Made by a program: the position numbers and the translations under genes
From: Ornatilinea apprima
Lineage (GTDB): Bacteria > Chloroflexota > Anaerolineae > Anaerolineales > Anaerolineaceae
DNA: 64,000 nucleotides
Assembly (NCBI RefSeq): GCF_001306115.1
Contig: NZ_LGCL01000019.1
Span: forward strand, 62,001 to 126,000
Direction: 5' to 3'
Notes under the pieces: generated by a model
What the model was told of the DNA's origin: nothing
Database searches by the model: none
What the model saw: the letters and a program-made list of their open reading frames with translations, nothing else
Shown: positions 1 through 8,538 of the stretch, piece after piece
Position numbering within the stretch: position 1 is the stretch's first letter
How the letters are laid out: every line of letters starts with the position of its first letter

Positions 1-2641
1 GCAGCGGGTTCAGCGTGTAAGAAACCGCCTCGGCGGCTGCATCCAGCACTCGCACGGCTTTCACGTTCAGCTCGTCCATCAACAAATCGGCATGCTGCAT
101 CACCGCGTTGCGTTCGTCCGCGCTACCCAGCGAGAACGCCGCTTCGGCCAGCGGCTGGCGCACCTTCATATTGGCCTTGTTGCGTGCCGCGTGCCCCACC
201 GACACCAGCTTCATCACCAGGGTCATTTCCCGGTTCAACTTCTCGTCCACCCAATCCGGGTTGTATTCCGGCCAGGCAGCCAGATGAACTGAAGCGGGCG
301 CGCCGCTTTCCACGCTGCGCACCAAATTCTGGTAAAGTTCCTCCGCCATAAACGGCATAGTCGGGGCCAGCAGCTTGCTGATCGTAGCCAGCGCCTCATA
401 CAGTGTGGCGTACGCTGCGTATTTATCCCCATCCGACTCGCTCTTCCAGAAACGGCGGCGCGAGCGGCGCAGGTACCAATTGGAAAGCTGGTCAACAAAG
501 GTTTCAATCGGCCGGGTTGCGCCCAGCACATCATAATTTTCCAGCGCGTTGCTCACATCGCGGGTCAGGGTGTGCAGCGCCGAAAGCAGCCAGCGATCCA
601 GCGCGCTGTACTCTGGCGTTACTCCGGCCTGCGGCTGCCAGCCGTCCAGATTGGCGTACGTTACAAAGAAGGAATACGTATTCCACAACGTAAGCGTGAA
701 ATTGCGCACCACTTCCGACACCAAATCCGCCGAGAAGCGCCGCTCCTGCCCTGGCGGGCTGGCGGTGTACAGATACCAACGCATTGCGTCCGCGCCGTTC
801 TGGTTGATCACATCCCACGGCTCCACCACATTCCCGCGCGATTTGGACATCTTCTGTCCTTCCGCGTCCAAAATCAGGCCCAGGCAGATGACGTTTTTGA
901 AGCACTCCGAGTCGAACAGCAGCGTGCTGATGGCGTGCAGCGAATAGAACCAGCCGCGTGTCTGATCCACGGCCTCACAGATGAAGTCAGCCGGGAACTG
1001 GTTCTTGAAGGTTTCCATATTTTCAAACGGGTAGTGCCATTGGCTCACCGGCATCGCGCCAGAATCAAACCACACATCAATCAGCTCCGGCACACGCCGC
1101 ATCGTTCCGCCACACTCGGCACATTTCCAGCTCAGCCGGTCCACATGTGGGCGGTGCAGGTCGGATTTGCTCAAATCATAACCGACCTTCTCCGAAAGCT
1201 CGGCCACCGAGCCAATGCAGTGTTGTGAATGGCAATTGTCGCATTCCCACACGGGCAGCGGCGTTCCCCAGTAGCGCTCGCGCCCCAGCGCCCAGTCGAT
1301 ATTGTTCTCCAGCCAATTGCCAAAACGGCCGTTCTTAATATGTCCGGGGTACCAGTTGATCTTCTCATTCAGCGCCACCAGGCGGTCTTTCAACTGGCTG
1401 GTGCGGATGTACCAGGTAGGCCGCGCGTAGTACAGCAGCGGGGTGTCGCAGCGCCAGCAGAACGGGTAGGTGTGGGTGATGCGCCCCACCCGGAACATCA
1501 GCCCGCGCTGCACCAGATCCTCGATGATCAACGGATCGGCGTCTTTGACAAACAGGCCCGCCCACGGGCGCACTTCCGAGCGGAAGGTGCCGTCGTCGGT
1601 AACGGTCATAATCACCGGCAGGTCCCATTCCAACGCCAGTGACATATCTTCAGCGCCAAACGCGGGCGCAGTATGTACCAGGCCGGTGCCGTCTTCCACC
1701 GACACATAATCGGCTAAAGCCACAAAGTGCGCCGGTTTATCGGAGGGGATGAAGGTAAAGAGCGGTTTGTACTTTAACCCTTTCAGGTCTTTGCCCTTCA
1801 TTTCCTTCAGCACCGTCACCGGCTCCTCGCCAAACACCTTTTCCACCAGGTTCTTGGCCAGGATCAGCTTCTCACTCCCGCCTTCTTCCAGCGCGCGCTC
1901 CACCTGCACATAGTCCACTTCCGGGCCAGCCGCCACCGCCACATTGGCCGGCAGCGTCCAGGGTGTGGTCGTCCACACCAGCAGCGACGTGTCTGGATAA
2001 TCAACCAGCGGCATGCGCACATAGATCGAGGGATCTTCGGCTTCATCGTAGCCTTGCGCCACCTCATGGTCAGAGAGCGGCGTGCCGCAGCGCGGGCAAT
2101 AAGGCACCACTTTGAAACCCTGGTACAGCAGACCCTTCTCCCAGAAGTTTTTCAGAATCCACCAGTTGGTTTCGATATATTCGTTTTTGTAGGTGATGTA
2201 GGCTGTATCCAGGTCTACCCAAAAAGCGATGCGCTCCGTCAACCGCTCCCACTCTTTAATGTAATGAAAAGCCGACTCGCGGCACAGCTCGTTAAAGCGG
2301 TCGATGCCGTAATCTTCGATTTGCTGTTTGTTGGTGAATCCCAGGCTTTTTTCCACGCCAATCTCCACTGGCAGGCCGTGCGTATCCCAGCCTCCCCGCC
2401 GCGAGACGTGATACCCTTTCATCGTCTTGTAGCGTGGGAAGATATCCTTAAACGCGCGCGCCAGCACATGGTGCACACCGGGCTTGCCGTTGGCGGTTGG
2501 TGGCCCTTCAAAAAACACATACTCCGGCCCGCCTTCCCGCTGCCGCATTGATTCATGGAAAATATCATGCGACTTCCAGAAGCGCAGCACGCCCTCTTCC
2601 ATCAAGTTCACGTTGAGCTTTGAAGAAACTGGTTTGAACAT
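1..2641 (-). CDS. ileS: Isoleucine--tRNA ligase, type 2 (3' end cut by window edge)
   Basis: Charges tRNA-Ile with isoleucine in the cytoplasm. About 880 residues are visible; the reading frame stays open to base 1, so the C-terminal anticodon-binding part is missing. The order is typical of the family: N-terminal Rossmann half with the class I signature (residues 52-60), a CP1 editing domain with WTTTPWTLPAN and GTGLVHTAPAFG, then KMSKS at residues 597-601. The GWDTHGLPVE and NRYWGTP-like (RERYWGTPLP) segments resemble Thermus-type/eukaryote-like IleRS2 rather than E. coli IleRS1. The signature motif reads GVHH (residues 55-58) where HxGH is expected; this was confirmed codon by codon and lies in frame with KMSKS. 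The ATG at 2641 follows a GGAGGTAGG-type ribosome site. It is preceded by a T-box leader, so expression should rise when tRNA-Ile is uncharged. Confidence 0.97.
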   Translation of the reverse strand, partial: MFKPVSSKLNVNLMEEGVLRFWKSHDIFHESMRQREGGPEYVFFEGPPTANGKPGVHHVLARAFKDIFPRYKTMKGYHVSRRGGWDTHGLPVEIGVEKSLGFTNKQQIEDYGIDRFNELCRESAFHYIKEWERLTERIAFWVDLDTAYITYKNEYIETNWWILKNFWEKGLLYQGFKVVPYCPRCGTPLSDHEVAQGYDEAEDPSIYVRMPLVDYPDTSLLVWTTTPWTLPANVAVAAGPEVDYVQVERALEEGGSEKLILAKNLVEKVFGEEPVTVLKEMKGKDLKGLKYKPLFTFIPSDKPAHFVALADYVSVEDGTGLVHTAPAFGAEDMSLALEWDLPVIMTVTDDGTFRSEVRPWAGLFVKDADPLIIEDLVQRGLMFRVGRITHTYPFCWRCDTPLLYYARPTWYIRTSQLKDRLVALNEKINWYPGHIKNGRFGNWLENNIDWALGRERYWGTPLPVWECDNCHSQHCIGSVAELSEKVGYDLSKSDLHRPHVDRLSWKCAECGGTMRRVPELIDVWFDSGAMPVSQWHYPFENMETFKNQFPADFICEAVDQTRGWFYSLHAISTLLFDSECFKNVICLGLILDAEGQKMSKSRGNVVEPWDVINQNGADAMRWYLYTASPPGQERRFSADLVSEVVRNFTLTLWNTYSFFVTYANLDGWQPQAGVTPEYSALDRWLLSALHTLTRDVSNALENYDVLGATRPIETFVDQLSNWYLRRSRRRFWKSESDGDKYAAYATLYEALATISKLLAPTMPFMAEELYQNLVRSVESGAPASVHLAAWPEYNPDWVDEKLNREMTLVMKLVSVGHAARNKANMKVRQPLAEAAFSLGSADERNAVMQHADLLMDELNVKAVRVLDAAAEAVSYTLNPL

Positions 2642-2684
2642 CCTACCTCCTCCATCAATAACGAATCATGGCGTTAACTGATCG

Positions 2685-2720
2685 GTTAAAAACAAAATTC
2701 TCGTCCCGGTCAGGGACGAG
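2685..2720 (-). terminator. T-box intrinsic terminator
   Basis: An 8-bp stem, CTCGTCCC pairing with GGGACGAG, has a 5-nt loop and is followed on the minus strand by AATTTTGTTTTT. It sits directly after the T-box sequence and about 45 nt before the ileS start, as expected for the attenuator of a T-box leader. Confidence 0.9.
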
Positions 2721-2967
2721 AGAAATTCTCCCGCGGTACCACCCTGGTTCTCAGACAATCTGAGCGCTCTGTCGGGCGCATCGTTTATGGCGATAGGCCC
2801 GCGCCCTGCTAACGGAAGGCGCATCCGGCGCACCTACTGACAGTTCCCTGTGTTCAGCTTGCGGCTCCGGAAGGATTTTCAGCCTGTCGCTTCGACCCGG
2901 CTCACACCAACCCCGGGCTCGCTGGCGAAACAGAGTAGGCTTACTCGTTTCCATCATCGCTTTTGAT
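2685..2967 (-). promoter_or_regulatory. T-box riboswitch (isoleucine) upstream of ileS
   Basis: The minus strand carries the T-box core AGGGTGGTACCGCG at 2745-2732, an almost perfect consensus, followed by a strong intrinsic terminator. The 5' part has the usual Stem I pieces, including a GATGATGGAAACGAGTA start and a GGAGCC run after the specifier loop. The most likely specifier triplet is ATC (2876-2874), an isoleucine codon, in the context GAAAATCC. The variable base in TGGN is T, which would pair with A73 of tRNA-Ile. Uncharged tRNA-Ile should stabilise the antiterminator and allow ileS transcription. The T-box identity is seen directly; the specifier assignment is by position and was not folded by computer. 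Confidence 0.93.
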
Positions 2968-2973
2968 GGCCCG

Positions 2974-3002
2974 ATTATCCCATAAAAACCGCAAAAAATC
3001 AA
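2974..3002 (-). promoter_or_regulatory. Sigma-70-type promoter of the ileS leader
   Basis: TTGATT, a 17-nt spacer and GATAAT read on the minus strand. The predicted start of transcription is near 2967, just before the T-box Stem I. Confidence 0.7.
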
Positions 3003-3111
3003 CGCGTCAGGATATTCTGCCTACACAGCTCAGGCGTAAGGAAGATGAAGGGTGGGGTTAGCCGCGTCACCTTCTTCGGCATACAACCCCACCCCACGAT
3101 TTTGCCTATGA

Positions 3112-4416
3112 TTACTCAATCACGCCGTAAAACAGCGGCAGCGGCTCGCACGCTTCACTGCCAACCACAAACGCGCCCTTCACCCGCTCCACCGCCGCGG
3201 AGAGCTTCGCCTCATCATTGGCGTGAACGCTGGCCAGCTCCTCACCTTGCTTCACCGCGTCGCCCACCTTGCAATGCACCACAATCCCCACCGCGTGATC
3301 CACCGGGTCACCCTTTCGGGCGCGCCCCGCGCCCAGCTCCACCGACGTCTCACCGATCTCCCGCGCGTTGATCTGCTGCACAAAACCATCCTGGCTGGCT
3401 GTGATTGTCTCCACCAGGCTGGCCTGGGGCAGCTTTTCCGGGTGATCCACATAACTCACGTCTCCGCCCTGCGCCGCTACCAGTTTTTTGAACATCTCCA
3501 ACGCGCTGCCATCGGCAATCGAACGCTCGCACATCTCCCGCGCATCATCCAGCGTCTCGGCCCGCTTCGCCATCAGCAGCATGTAACTGGAAACCACCAG
3601 GCAGTGCTCCATAAAGTCATCCGGCCCCTCGCCGTGCAGCGCGTCAATCGCCTCTTTCACTTCCAGCGCATTGCCCACCGCGAATCCTAGCGGCTGGTTC
3701 ATGTCCGAAATCATGCCAATCACTTTGCGCCCGCTCAGCTTGCCGATCGCCACCATCAGTTCAGCCAGTTTGCGCGCGTCTTCCTCGGTCTCCATAAACG
3801 CGCCCACGCCGGTTTTCACATCCAGCAGAATGGCGTTCGCCCCCGCGGCGATCTTCTTGCTCATCACCGACGAAGCAATCAGCGGCATCGAAGGCACCGT
3901 GCCGGTTACATCTCGCAGCGCGTACAGCTTGCCATCGGCCGGGGCCAGGTCCGCGCTCTGGCCAGAAAGCACAATGCCCACCTCTTTCAACTGGCGCACA
4001 AACTCATCACGCGTCAGGTCTACACGGTAACCGGGAATCGATTCCATCTTGTCCAGCGTGCCCCCGCTGAATCCCAATCCCCGACCAGACATTTTTCCCA
4101 CCGGCAGCCCGCAAGCCGCCACAATCGGGGCTACCACCAGGGTGGTTTTATCCCCCACCCCACCGGTCGAGTGCTTGTCTACCACCGTGTCGACCACATG
4201 ACTGAAATCCAGCATCTCACCCGAGCGCACCATAGCCAGCGTCAGGTCAGTGGTTTCCTGATCCGTCATGCCGTTGAGCAAAACTGCCATCGCCCAGGCG
4301 GCTACCTGGTAATCGGGAATTTCATTCTTACTGAACCCGCTCACAAAAAAATCGATTTCCTCGCGGGTTAATACTTCGTGGTCGCGCTTCTTGATAATGA
4401 TGTCCACAGCTCGCAT
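3112..4416 (-). CDS. pdp: Pyrimidine-nucleoside phosphorylase
   Basis: Phosphorolysis of thymidine, deoxyuridine and uridine to the base and (deoxy)ribose-1-phosphate in nucleoside salvage. The 434-residue protein has the usual length and fold order: helical alpha domain, then the phosphate-binding KHSTGGVGDKTTL motif (about residues 80-92) and the family signature SGRGLGFSGGTLDKMESI. The C-terminal PYNP domain is present (GRARKGDPVDHAVGI). It could be annotated deoA; sequence alone does not decide between thymidine-specific and broad enzymes. The ATG follows GAAGAGGTG. It stands alone between ileS and the jag operon on the same strand. A 404-base gap upstream holds a possible -10 (TATAAT) at 4579-4574. 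Confidence 0.95.
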   Translation of the reverse strand: MRAVDIIIKKRDHEVLTREEIDFFVSGFSKNEIPDYQVAAWAMAVLLNGMTDQETTDLTLAMVRSGEMLDFSHVVDTVVDKHSTGGVGDKTTLVVAPIVAACGLPVGKMSGRGLGFSGGTLDKMESIPGYRVDLTRDEFVRQLKEVGIVLSGQSADLAPADGKLYALRDVTGTVPSMPLIASSVMSKKIAAGANAILLDVKTGVGAFMETEEDARKLAELMVAIGKLSGRKVIGMISDMNQPLGFAVGNALEVKEAIDALHGEGPDDFMEHCLVVSSYMLLMAKRAETLDDAREMCERSIADGSALEMFKKLVAAQGGDVSYVDHPEKLPQASLVETITASQDGFVQQINAREIGETSVELGAGRARKGDPVDHAVGIVVHCKVGDAVKQGEELASVHANDEAKLSAAVERVKGAFVVGSEACEPLPLFYGVIE

Positions 4417-4820
4417 GGTTTCACCTCTTCAATGTTTGCCACCTTCTTCACAAAAAGGTGGAAAAAGTAGATTCATCACCCCTTCGGCTGACTTGACCGC
4501 GCCCCCCCTTTACTTCTCTGGTCCATTAAGAAGCGGCGTCACAACAAAGCAGTCAGCGGAACGGATTAACGAAATTATACCTGACTCCCCCTTAAGAACA
4601 CCATTTCTCCATCCCGAATCTGGCCGCTGATCGTGGTGCGCGCAGCACACTCCGAAATTTTCAGGTTTTGAAGCGGATTGGGCGTTTCCTTGCCTGATCC
4701 GCGCTTTTTCTTCCATCAAAAAGCAGCCGGACCATCTCTCCTTAAAGGCATGAGGCGTTCTTTCCAGCTTTGTCTAGAAAGAACGCCTCAACCTCTCTTG
4801 CGAGATGTCCTGCGGAATGA
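4417..4820. other. Intergenic region between jag and pdp
   Basis: About 400 bases without a convincing gene. It holds a strong 14-bp hairpin at 4751-4790 (listed separately) and a minus-strand TATAAT at 4579-4574 that may be the -10 of pdp, without a good -35. A 69-codon minus-strand reading frame at 4510-4719 has no recognisable features and no good ribosome site, so I do not call it a gene. Confidence 0.5.
4751..4790 (-). terminator. Hairpin after jag
   Basis: Perfect 14-bp inverted repeat (TGAGGCGTTCTTTC pairing with GAAAGAACGCCTCA) with a 12-nt loop, 30 nt beyond the jag stop codon. There is no clear T-run after it, so it may work as a terminator or as a 3' stabilising stem for the rpmH-jag operon mRNA. 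Confidence 0.6.
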
Positions 4821-5576
4821 TTAGTTCTTTTTGATGAAGATCGACACCTTGCGGTAAGGCTCTTCACCCACGCTTTGCGTGGTAACCTTCGGATGATTGC
4901 GCAGTTCCAGGTGAATCAGCCGGCGCTCATTCGCGGGCATCGGCTCCAGAATCTGCCGCCGGTTGGTATGAATGGCCTGGTCGGCCATCCGGCGCGCCAG
5001 CTGGCGCAGCTGCCGCTCGCGGCGGCTGCGGTAGCCCTGAATGTCAATTACTAACGGCACCCAGCGTCCCAACTGCTTGCCAACAATCAGGTTGGCGATA
5101 TACTGCAAGGCATTCAAAGTTTCTGAGCGTCGGCCGATCAGGATGCTCAGATCCTTTCCTTGCACATCCACCAGCAGCACGGGCTCTTCGCCTTCTTCCT
5201 GCTCCTGGTACATCGCCTTCACCTGAGCGTGGACTTTCATCCTCGTCAACAGGTCTTCCACTACCTTCTTGGAAACAGCAAGGGCCTCGTCGGTAACTTC
5301 CGATTCTGGTTCTTCGTACTCATCTTCCTCGATTTCCGGTTCGGCGGCAGGTTTGCTTTTGACCGGCTGTGCGGCTTTGGGCTCTTGCTCCAAAACCTTT
5401 ATGCTCAAACGCACGCGCGCCTGCCTTCCGCCCAACCCGAAGATGCCCTTACTGCCCGCGTCAAGAACTTCAACCTCCATCGATTCGACGGGCAAACCCA
5501 ATTGGGCCGCCCCGTTTTGAACAGCTTCTTCAACGGTTGGTGCAATGATCTCCAGAGTGGTTTTTTCTTGACTCAT
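4821..5576 (-). CDS. jag: RNA-binding protein Jag/KhpB (Jag_N, KH, R3H)
   Basis: Cytoplasmic RNA-binding protein of the SpoIIIJ-associated family, known from other bacteria to affect cell division and elongation. The 251-residue chain has a Jag_N domain (residues about 5-60, with the GSKGIFGLGGRQARVR signature), an acidic linker rich in Glu and Pro (about 70-100), a KH domain (about 110-185, LIGRRSETLNALQYI) and an R3H domain near the C-terminus (ANERRLIHLELRNHP). It directly follows yidC with a 22-nt gap, the classical order rpmH-rnpA-yidD-yidC-jag. It is the last gene of that operon and is followed by a hairpin. Confidence 0.95.
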   Translation of the reverse strand: MSQEKTTLEIIAPTVEEAVQNGAAQLGLPVESMEVEVLDAGSKGIFGLGGRQARVRLSIKVLEQEPKAAQPVKSKPAAEPEIEEDEYEEPESEVTDEALAVSKKVVEDLLTRMKVHAQVKAMYQEQEEGEEPVLLVDVQGKDLSILIGRRSETLNALQYIANLIVGKQLGRWVPLVIDIQGYRSRRERQLRQLARRMADQAIHTNRRQILEPMPANERRLIHLELRNHPKVTTQSVGEEPYRKVSIFIKKN

Positions 5577-5598
5577 TTTTTTGCCTCTACTTGTCGAA

Positions 5599-6399
5599 TT
5601 AAGACCGGCCTTTTGTTTGATTTGCAGCCGCCGTGGCTTTTTGCCCCGGAAGAATGTTCTTCCAGTTGGCTTTTCCCATCAACGCGTACTGCAAAATACC
5701 AATCAAATTGGAAACAACAAAGTACAGTGCCAGCCCCGATGCCAGCGTCAGCGCCAGGTAACCCATCAAGAAAGGCATATACAGCGACATCATGTTCGAC
5801 ATCATCGCTGCCTGGTCATTTTGACCGGGGGTTGTCGGTGGCTGCAAAACTTTCGACTGGATATACGTGGTCACGACCACAATAACTGCCAGCACCGGAA
5901 TACCGAAATTCAGGCCCGGAATCAGCAGCCGCTCGGGTTGGCCCAGGTCCATCCATAAGAACGTGTTGTTCAACGGAACAATTTCAGACACCTTCAACAG
6001 CGCCGGGCTGATCAGTTTGGTCAGATTCAGCAGCTCAATCGGCGTGTTGGCCAGCGCGCGGATCACGGCCTGGTACAAACCAATGATGATCGGGAACTGG
6101 ATCAGCGTCGGCAGACAGGAGGCCATCGGGTTGACACCCAGCTCTTTGTACAGCTTCATCTGTTCCTGCGCCAGCTTTTCTTTATCATTGGCGTATTTTT
6201 TCTGCGCTTCCTGCCAGCGTTTGTCTTCATTCAATTTCGTCATCGCCGTCGAGCCTTTGATCTGCTGAACTGTCAAAGGATGCGTCAGCAAGCGAATCAA
6301 AATCGTGAAGAGCATGATGGCAACGCCAAAGTTGCCCACCAGCTGGTAAATAAAGAGCAGCACATTAATAAAAGGGCTGATAATTAACGTATCCCACAT
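5599..6399 (-). CDS. yidC: Membrane protein insertase YidC/Oxa1
   Basis: Inserts membrane proteins into the cytoplasmic membrane, with or without SecYEG. The 266-residue protein is the short form without the large periplasmic domain of Gram-negative YidC. It has five likely membrane segments: residues about 8-35, a hairpin-containing loop with charged residues (KWQEAQKKYANDKEKL-like), about 95-125, 175-200, 210-230 and 232-250. The conserved groove Arg lies in ILIRLLTHPL near residue 36. The C-terminal tail is basic. A 14-nt gap separates it from the upstream beta-propeller lipoprotein gene, and 22 nt separate it from jag, so all are probably cotranscribed. Confidence 0.96.
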   Translation of the reverse strand: MWDTLIISPFINVLLFIYQLVGNFGVAIMLFTILIRLLTHPLTVQQIKGSTAMTKLNEDKRWQEAQKKYANDKEKLAQEQMKLYKELGVNPMASCLPTLIQFPIIIGLYQAVIRALANTPIELLNLTKLISPALLKVSEIVPLNNTFLWMDLGQPERLLIPGLNFGIPVLAVIVVVTTYIQSKVLQPPTTPGQNDQAAMMSNMMSLYMPFLMGYLALTLASGLALYFVVSNLIGILQYALMGKANWKNILPGQKATAAANQTKGRS

Positions 6400-6413
6400 A
6401 TCTCAAATCCTCG

Positions 6414-7478
6414 CTATTTCTTCTCCGGCTGGAATGCCCACCGTTGATTGCCCCCAAAATCAACTGCAACCACAATCGCGTCGCCTTCATTCACACCCAC
6501 CAGGATATACTGGTCAGTTATTTTTGGGCTGCCATAAAGTTTACCATTAATCAACAGCGACCACAGCGGGCTGCCGTCAAAACCAAAAGCTTTCAGGCCG
6601 GATTGTTCCGTAGCAAACACCACCCCGTTCTCCAATATGCCTGCCGCTCCAATCACCTGGCCGGCGTTTTCCACCTTCCAGAACTGCGCGCCGGTTTTCG
6701 CGTCCAAGCCGTACAGGGTGCCTCTTAAGTCGCCAAAAAAGACCACGCCGTCATGCACCACCGGCTGCGCCCAGACCTCGCCAGTGGTGGCGAATCGCCA
6801 CAGGTCTTTTCCAGTTTCCGCATCGACAGCCACCACTTCACTGCCAATGGTGCCAACATACAAAACACCATCAGCCAGGGTGGGGCTGCCAACTATCGAA
6901 CCGCCCATATCGCTTTCCCATTTCAGACTGCCGTCATTCAGCGCCAGCGCGTACAGGTAATGGTCCATGGAAGCCAGGTAAACCACATCGCCATCGCTGA
7001 TGGGCTGAGACCATAAAGCCTGCCGTGCCTCAAACTTCCACTTCAGCGCGCCCTGCAAATCCAGCGCGTAGAGGTTATGATCAGCGTTAGGGGCCAGGAT
7101 CATATCGTCCAGCAGCAGCGGGCTGCCCACATAGCGGCTCTTGGCTCCATTGAAAGCCCATTTAATCGCAGCGGTGTCAGGGCTGAGCGCGGTGAGCGAA
7201 TTGGCATAATCGCCTGCCAGCAGCAAGCCCTCTGCGTATGCCGGTGCGGCAAAAAATGCCCGGCGGGCATTGGGTTCTTCCGGGTACCGCCAGATCAGGC
7301 TGCCATCAGCTTCTTTCAGCGCATACACCTCGGTATTATAGGCCACAAAGATGGTATCCTCATCTATCGAAACCCCCGGCCAACTGGTAGCGCCGATCAC
7401 TCGTCCGCCTCCACAGCCGCTCAACAGCGCCCCTATCATCAGGATGGAAATTACGATCAGTAGTTTCTTTGGTTTCAT
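6414..7478 (-). CDS. PQQ-like beta-propeller lipoprotein
   Basis: Predicted membrane-anchored extracytoplasmic protein of 354 residues. The N-terminus has a lipoprotein signal peptide ending in the lipobox LLSGC (Cys about residue 22). The rest is a series of PQQ/BamB-like blades, each with the pattern LYALDxxxGxxxWxF (for example YALDLQGALKWKF, VAVDAETGKDLWRF, YGLDAKTGAQFWK), about seven in all. Such propellers usually mediate protein contacts. Its place between yidD and yidC, with gaps of 16 and 14 nt, suggests a link to membrane or outer-surface protein assembly, in the way BamB assists the Bam complex in Gram-negatives; that function is inference. The ATG at 7478 starts a clean signal peptide. 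Confidence 0.9.
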   Translation of the reverse strand: MKPKKLLIVISILMIGALLSGCGGGRVIGATSWPGVSIDEDTIFVAYNTEVYALKEADGSLIWRYPEEPNARRAFFAAPAYAEGLLLAGDYANSLTALSPDTAAIKWAFNGAKSRYVGSPLLLDDMILAPNADHNLYALDLQGALKWKFEARQALWSQPISDGDVVYLASMDHYLYALALNDGSLKWESDMGGSIVGSPTLADGVLYVGTIGSEVVAVDAETGKDLWRFATTGEVWAQPVVHDGVVFFGDLRGTLYGLDAKTGAQFWKVENAGQVIGAAGILENGVVFATEQSGLKAFGFDGSPLWSLLINGKLYGSPKITDQYILVGVNEGDAIVVAVDFGGNQRWAFQPEKK

Positions 7479-7494
7479 TCTTACTCTTTACTCT

Positions 7495-7860
7495 TCATGA
7501 TTCATGAATTTTGTGTTCCGGGCAGCGATCGAATTTGCTCAGCACCGGAAACGCCTCACAGGCGCTATCGGGCACCGGATCGTATCCTCCGGCGTTAAAT
7601 GGATTACAGCGCAACACCCGCCACACTGCCATCAACCCTCCCACAATCGCCCCATGCTTATAGATCGATTGGTATCCATAATGCGAGCAAGATGGGTAAA
7701 AACGGCAGGTATTGGCCGGCAGCGCGGGTGAGATCAATTTCTGATACCCACGTATGAAGGCGAGCGCAACCCACCTCAAACTTGTCTTGAGGTTAAACGG
7801 CAAATCCCTCAAACGGGGCTCGTTCGGGTAATCAGAAGGCAAATAATTGAAACTGCCCAT
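7495..7860 (-). CDS. yidD: Membrane protein insertion efficiency factor YidD
   Basis: Small membrane-associated protein thought to help YidC-dependent insertion. The core (about residues 35-100) is clear: RGYQKLISPALP, then CRFYPSCSHYGYQSI and the C-terminal RCNPFNAGGYDPVPD. At 121 residues it is longer than the about 70-85 typical of the family because of an N-terminal extension of about 30 residues. The start at 7860 is supported by a one-base TAATG overlap with the stop codon of rnpA, which points to translational coupling. It is a member of the rpmH operon. Confidence 0.95.
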   Translation of the reverse strand: MGSFNYLPSDYPNEPRLRDLPFNLKTSLRWVALAFIRGYQKLISPALPANTCRFYPSCSHYGYQSIYKHGAIVGGLMAVWRVLRCNPFNAGGYDPVPDSACEAFPVLSKFDRCPEHKIHES

Positions 7861-8201
7861 TAATTTCTTGTCAACAATCCGGCACGCATCAGAAGCTCTG
7901 AAACCGCCTTGCGCAAATCGTCAAAACTGGCGTCAACAATGGGTTTTCGTGCCAACAAAATCACATCGGTATTAGCCTGAAGTGCAGGCAGCAGTTCGTC
8001 CATCACTGCCCGCAAACGCCGCTTCACCCGGTTGCGGTTGACCGCATTCCCTACGGTGTGGCTGGCTGAAATCCCGATTTTAATACCGCCTTGTTCAACC
8101 GGGTCAACAATCAATACAATAAGCGGGTGGGCATAGGATTTACCTGTCCGCCTCACCCGCTTAAAATCAGTAGATCGTCTCAGGCGAAACTCTCGCTTCA
8201 C
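7860..8201 (-). CDS. rnpA: Ribonuclease P protein component
   Basis: Protein subunit of RNase P, which together with the catalytic RNA removes the 5' leader of tRNA precursors. It has 113 residues, the normal length. The N-terminus REFRLRRSTDFKRVRRTGKS and the basic RNR motif (VGNAVNRNRVKRRLRAV) that contacts the RNA are both present. It lies 63 nt after rpmH and overlaps yidD by one base. Confidence 0.97.
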   Translation of the reverse strand: MKREFRLRRSTDFKRVRRTGKSYAHPLIVLIVDPVEQGGIKIGISASHTVGNAVNRNRVKRRLRAVMDELLPALQANTDVILLARKPIVDASFDDLRKAVSELLMRAGLLTRN

Positions 8202-8264
8202 CTTTCATCCCGTCTCACAATCATATTGCGGTACGATTCCCAACCTACCATCTGGCGATACAGG

Positions 8265-8435
8265 CTACCAGCGCAGACGTTTTGTGTGGTTGTTGGACTT
8301 AGTCGTCAGATGATGGCGACCTTTCAGGCGGCGGCGTTTCAATACGTCACGCCCCTCAGACGTGGCCATACGCGCGCGGAAGCCGTGAACGCGAATGCGG
8401 CGTCGAATTTTGGGTTGGTAAGTCCGTTTCGGCAT
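8265..8435 (-). CDS. rpmH: 50S ribosomal protein L34
   Basis: A 56-residue very basic ribosomal protein read directly from the minus strand (starts MPKRTYQPK, ends TKRLRW, stop TAG at 8267-8265). It contains the L34 hallmarks [17 protein letters not shown] and [13 protein letters not shown]. It is somewhat longer than the 44-47 residues of E. coli or B. subtilis L34, with an extra C-terminal stretch of about ten residues ([10 protein letters not shown]). The ATG follows AAAGGATG. It is the first gene of the rpmH-rnpA-yidD-lipoprotein-yidC-jag operon and has its own strong promoter. Confidence 0.96.
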   Translation of the reverse strand: MPKRTYQPKIRRRIRVHGFRARMATSEGRDVLKRRRLKGRHHLTTKSNNHTKRLRW

Positions 8436-8489
8436 ACTTCATCCTTTCAATCAATAGATTGATAATAAACTCTGTAATTGAGACACCAA

Positions 8490-8518
8490 ATTATATCAGC
8501 ATCATCCGGTGTGGTCAA
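8490..8518 (-). promoter_or_regulatory. Strong promoter of the rpmH operon
   Basis: TTGACC, a 17-nt spacer and TATAAT on the minus strand, about 55 nt before the rpmH start codon. It is a near-consensus sigma-70-type promoter in the gap after the trkA genes. Confidence 0.85.
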
Positions 8519-8538
8519 TCGTCAATCCGTTTAATTTT

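Noticed and set aside
4510..4719. 69-codon minus-strand frame in the jag-pdp gap
   Set aside because: No family features, no ribosome site, and low-quality composition; it also spans the possible pdp -10.
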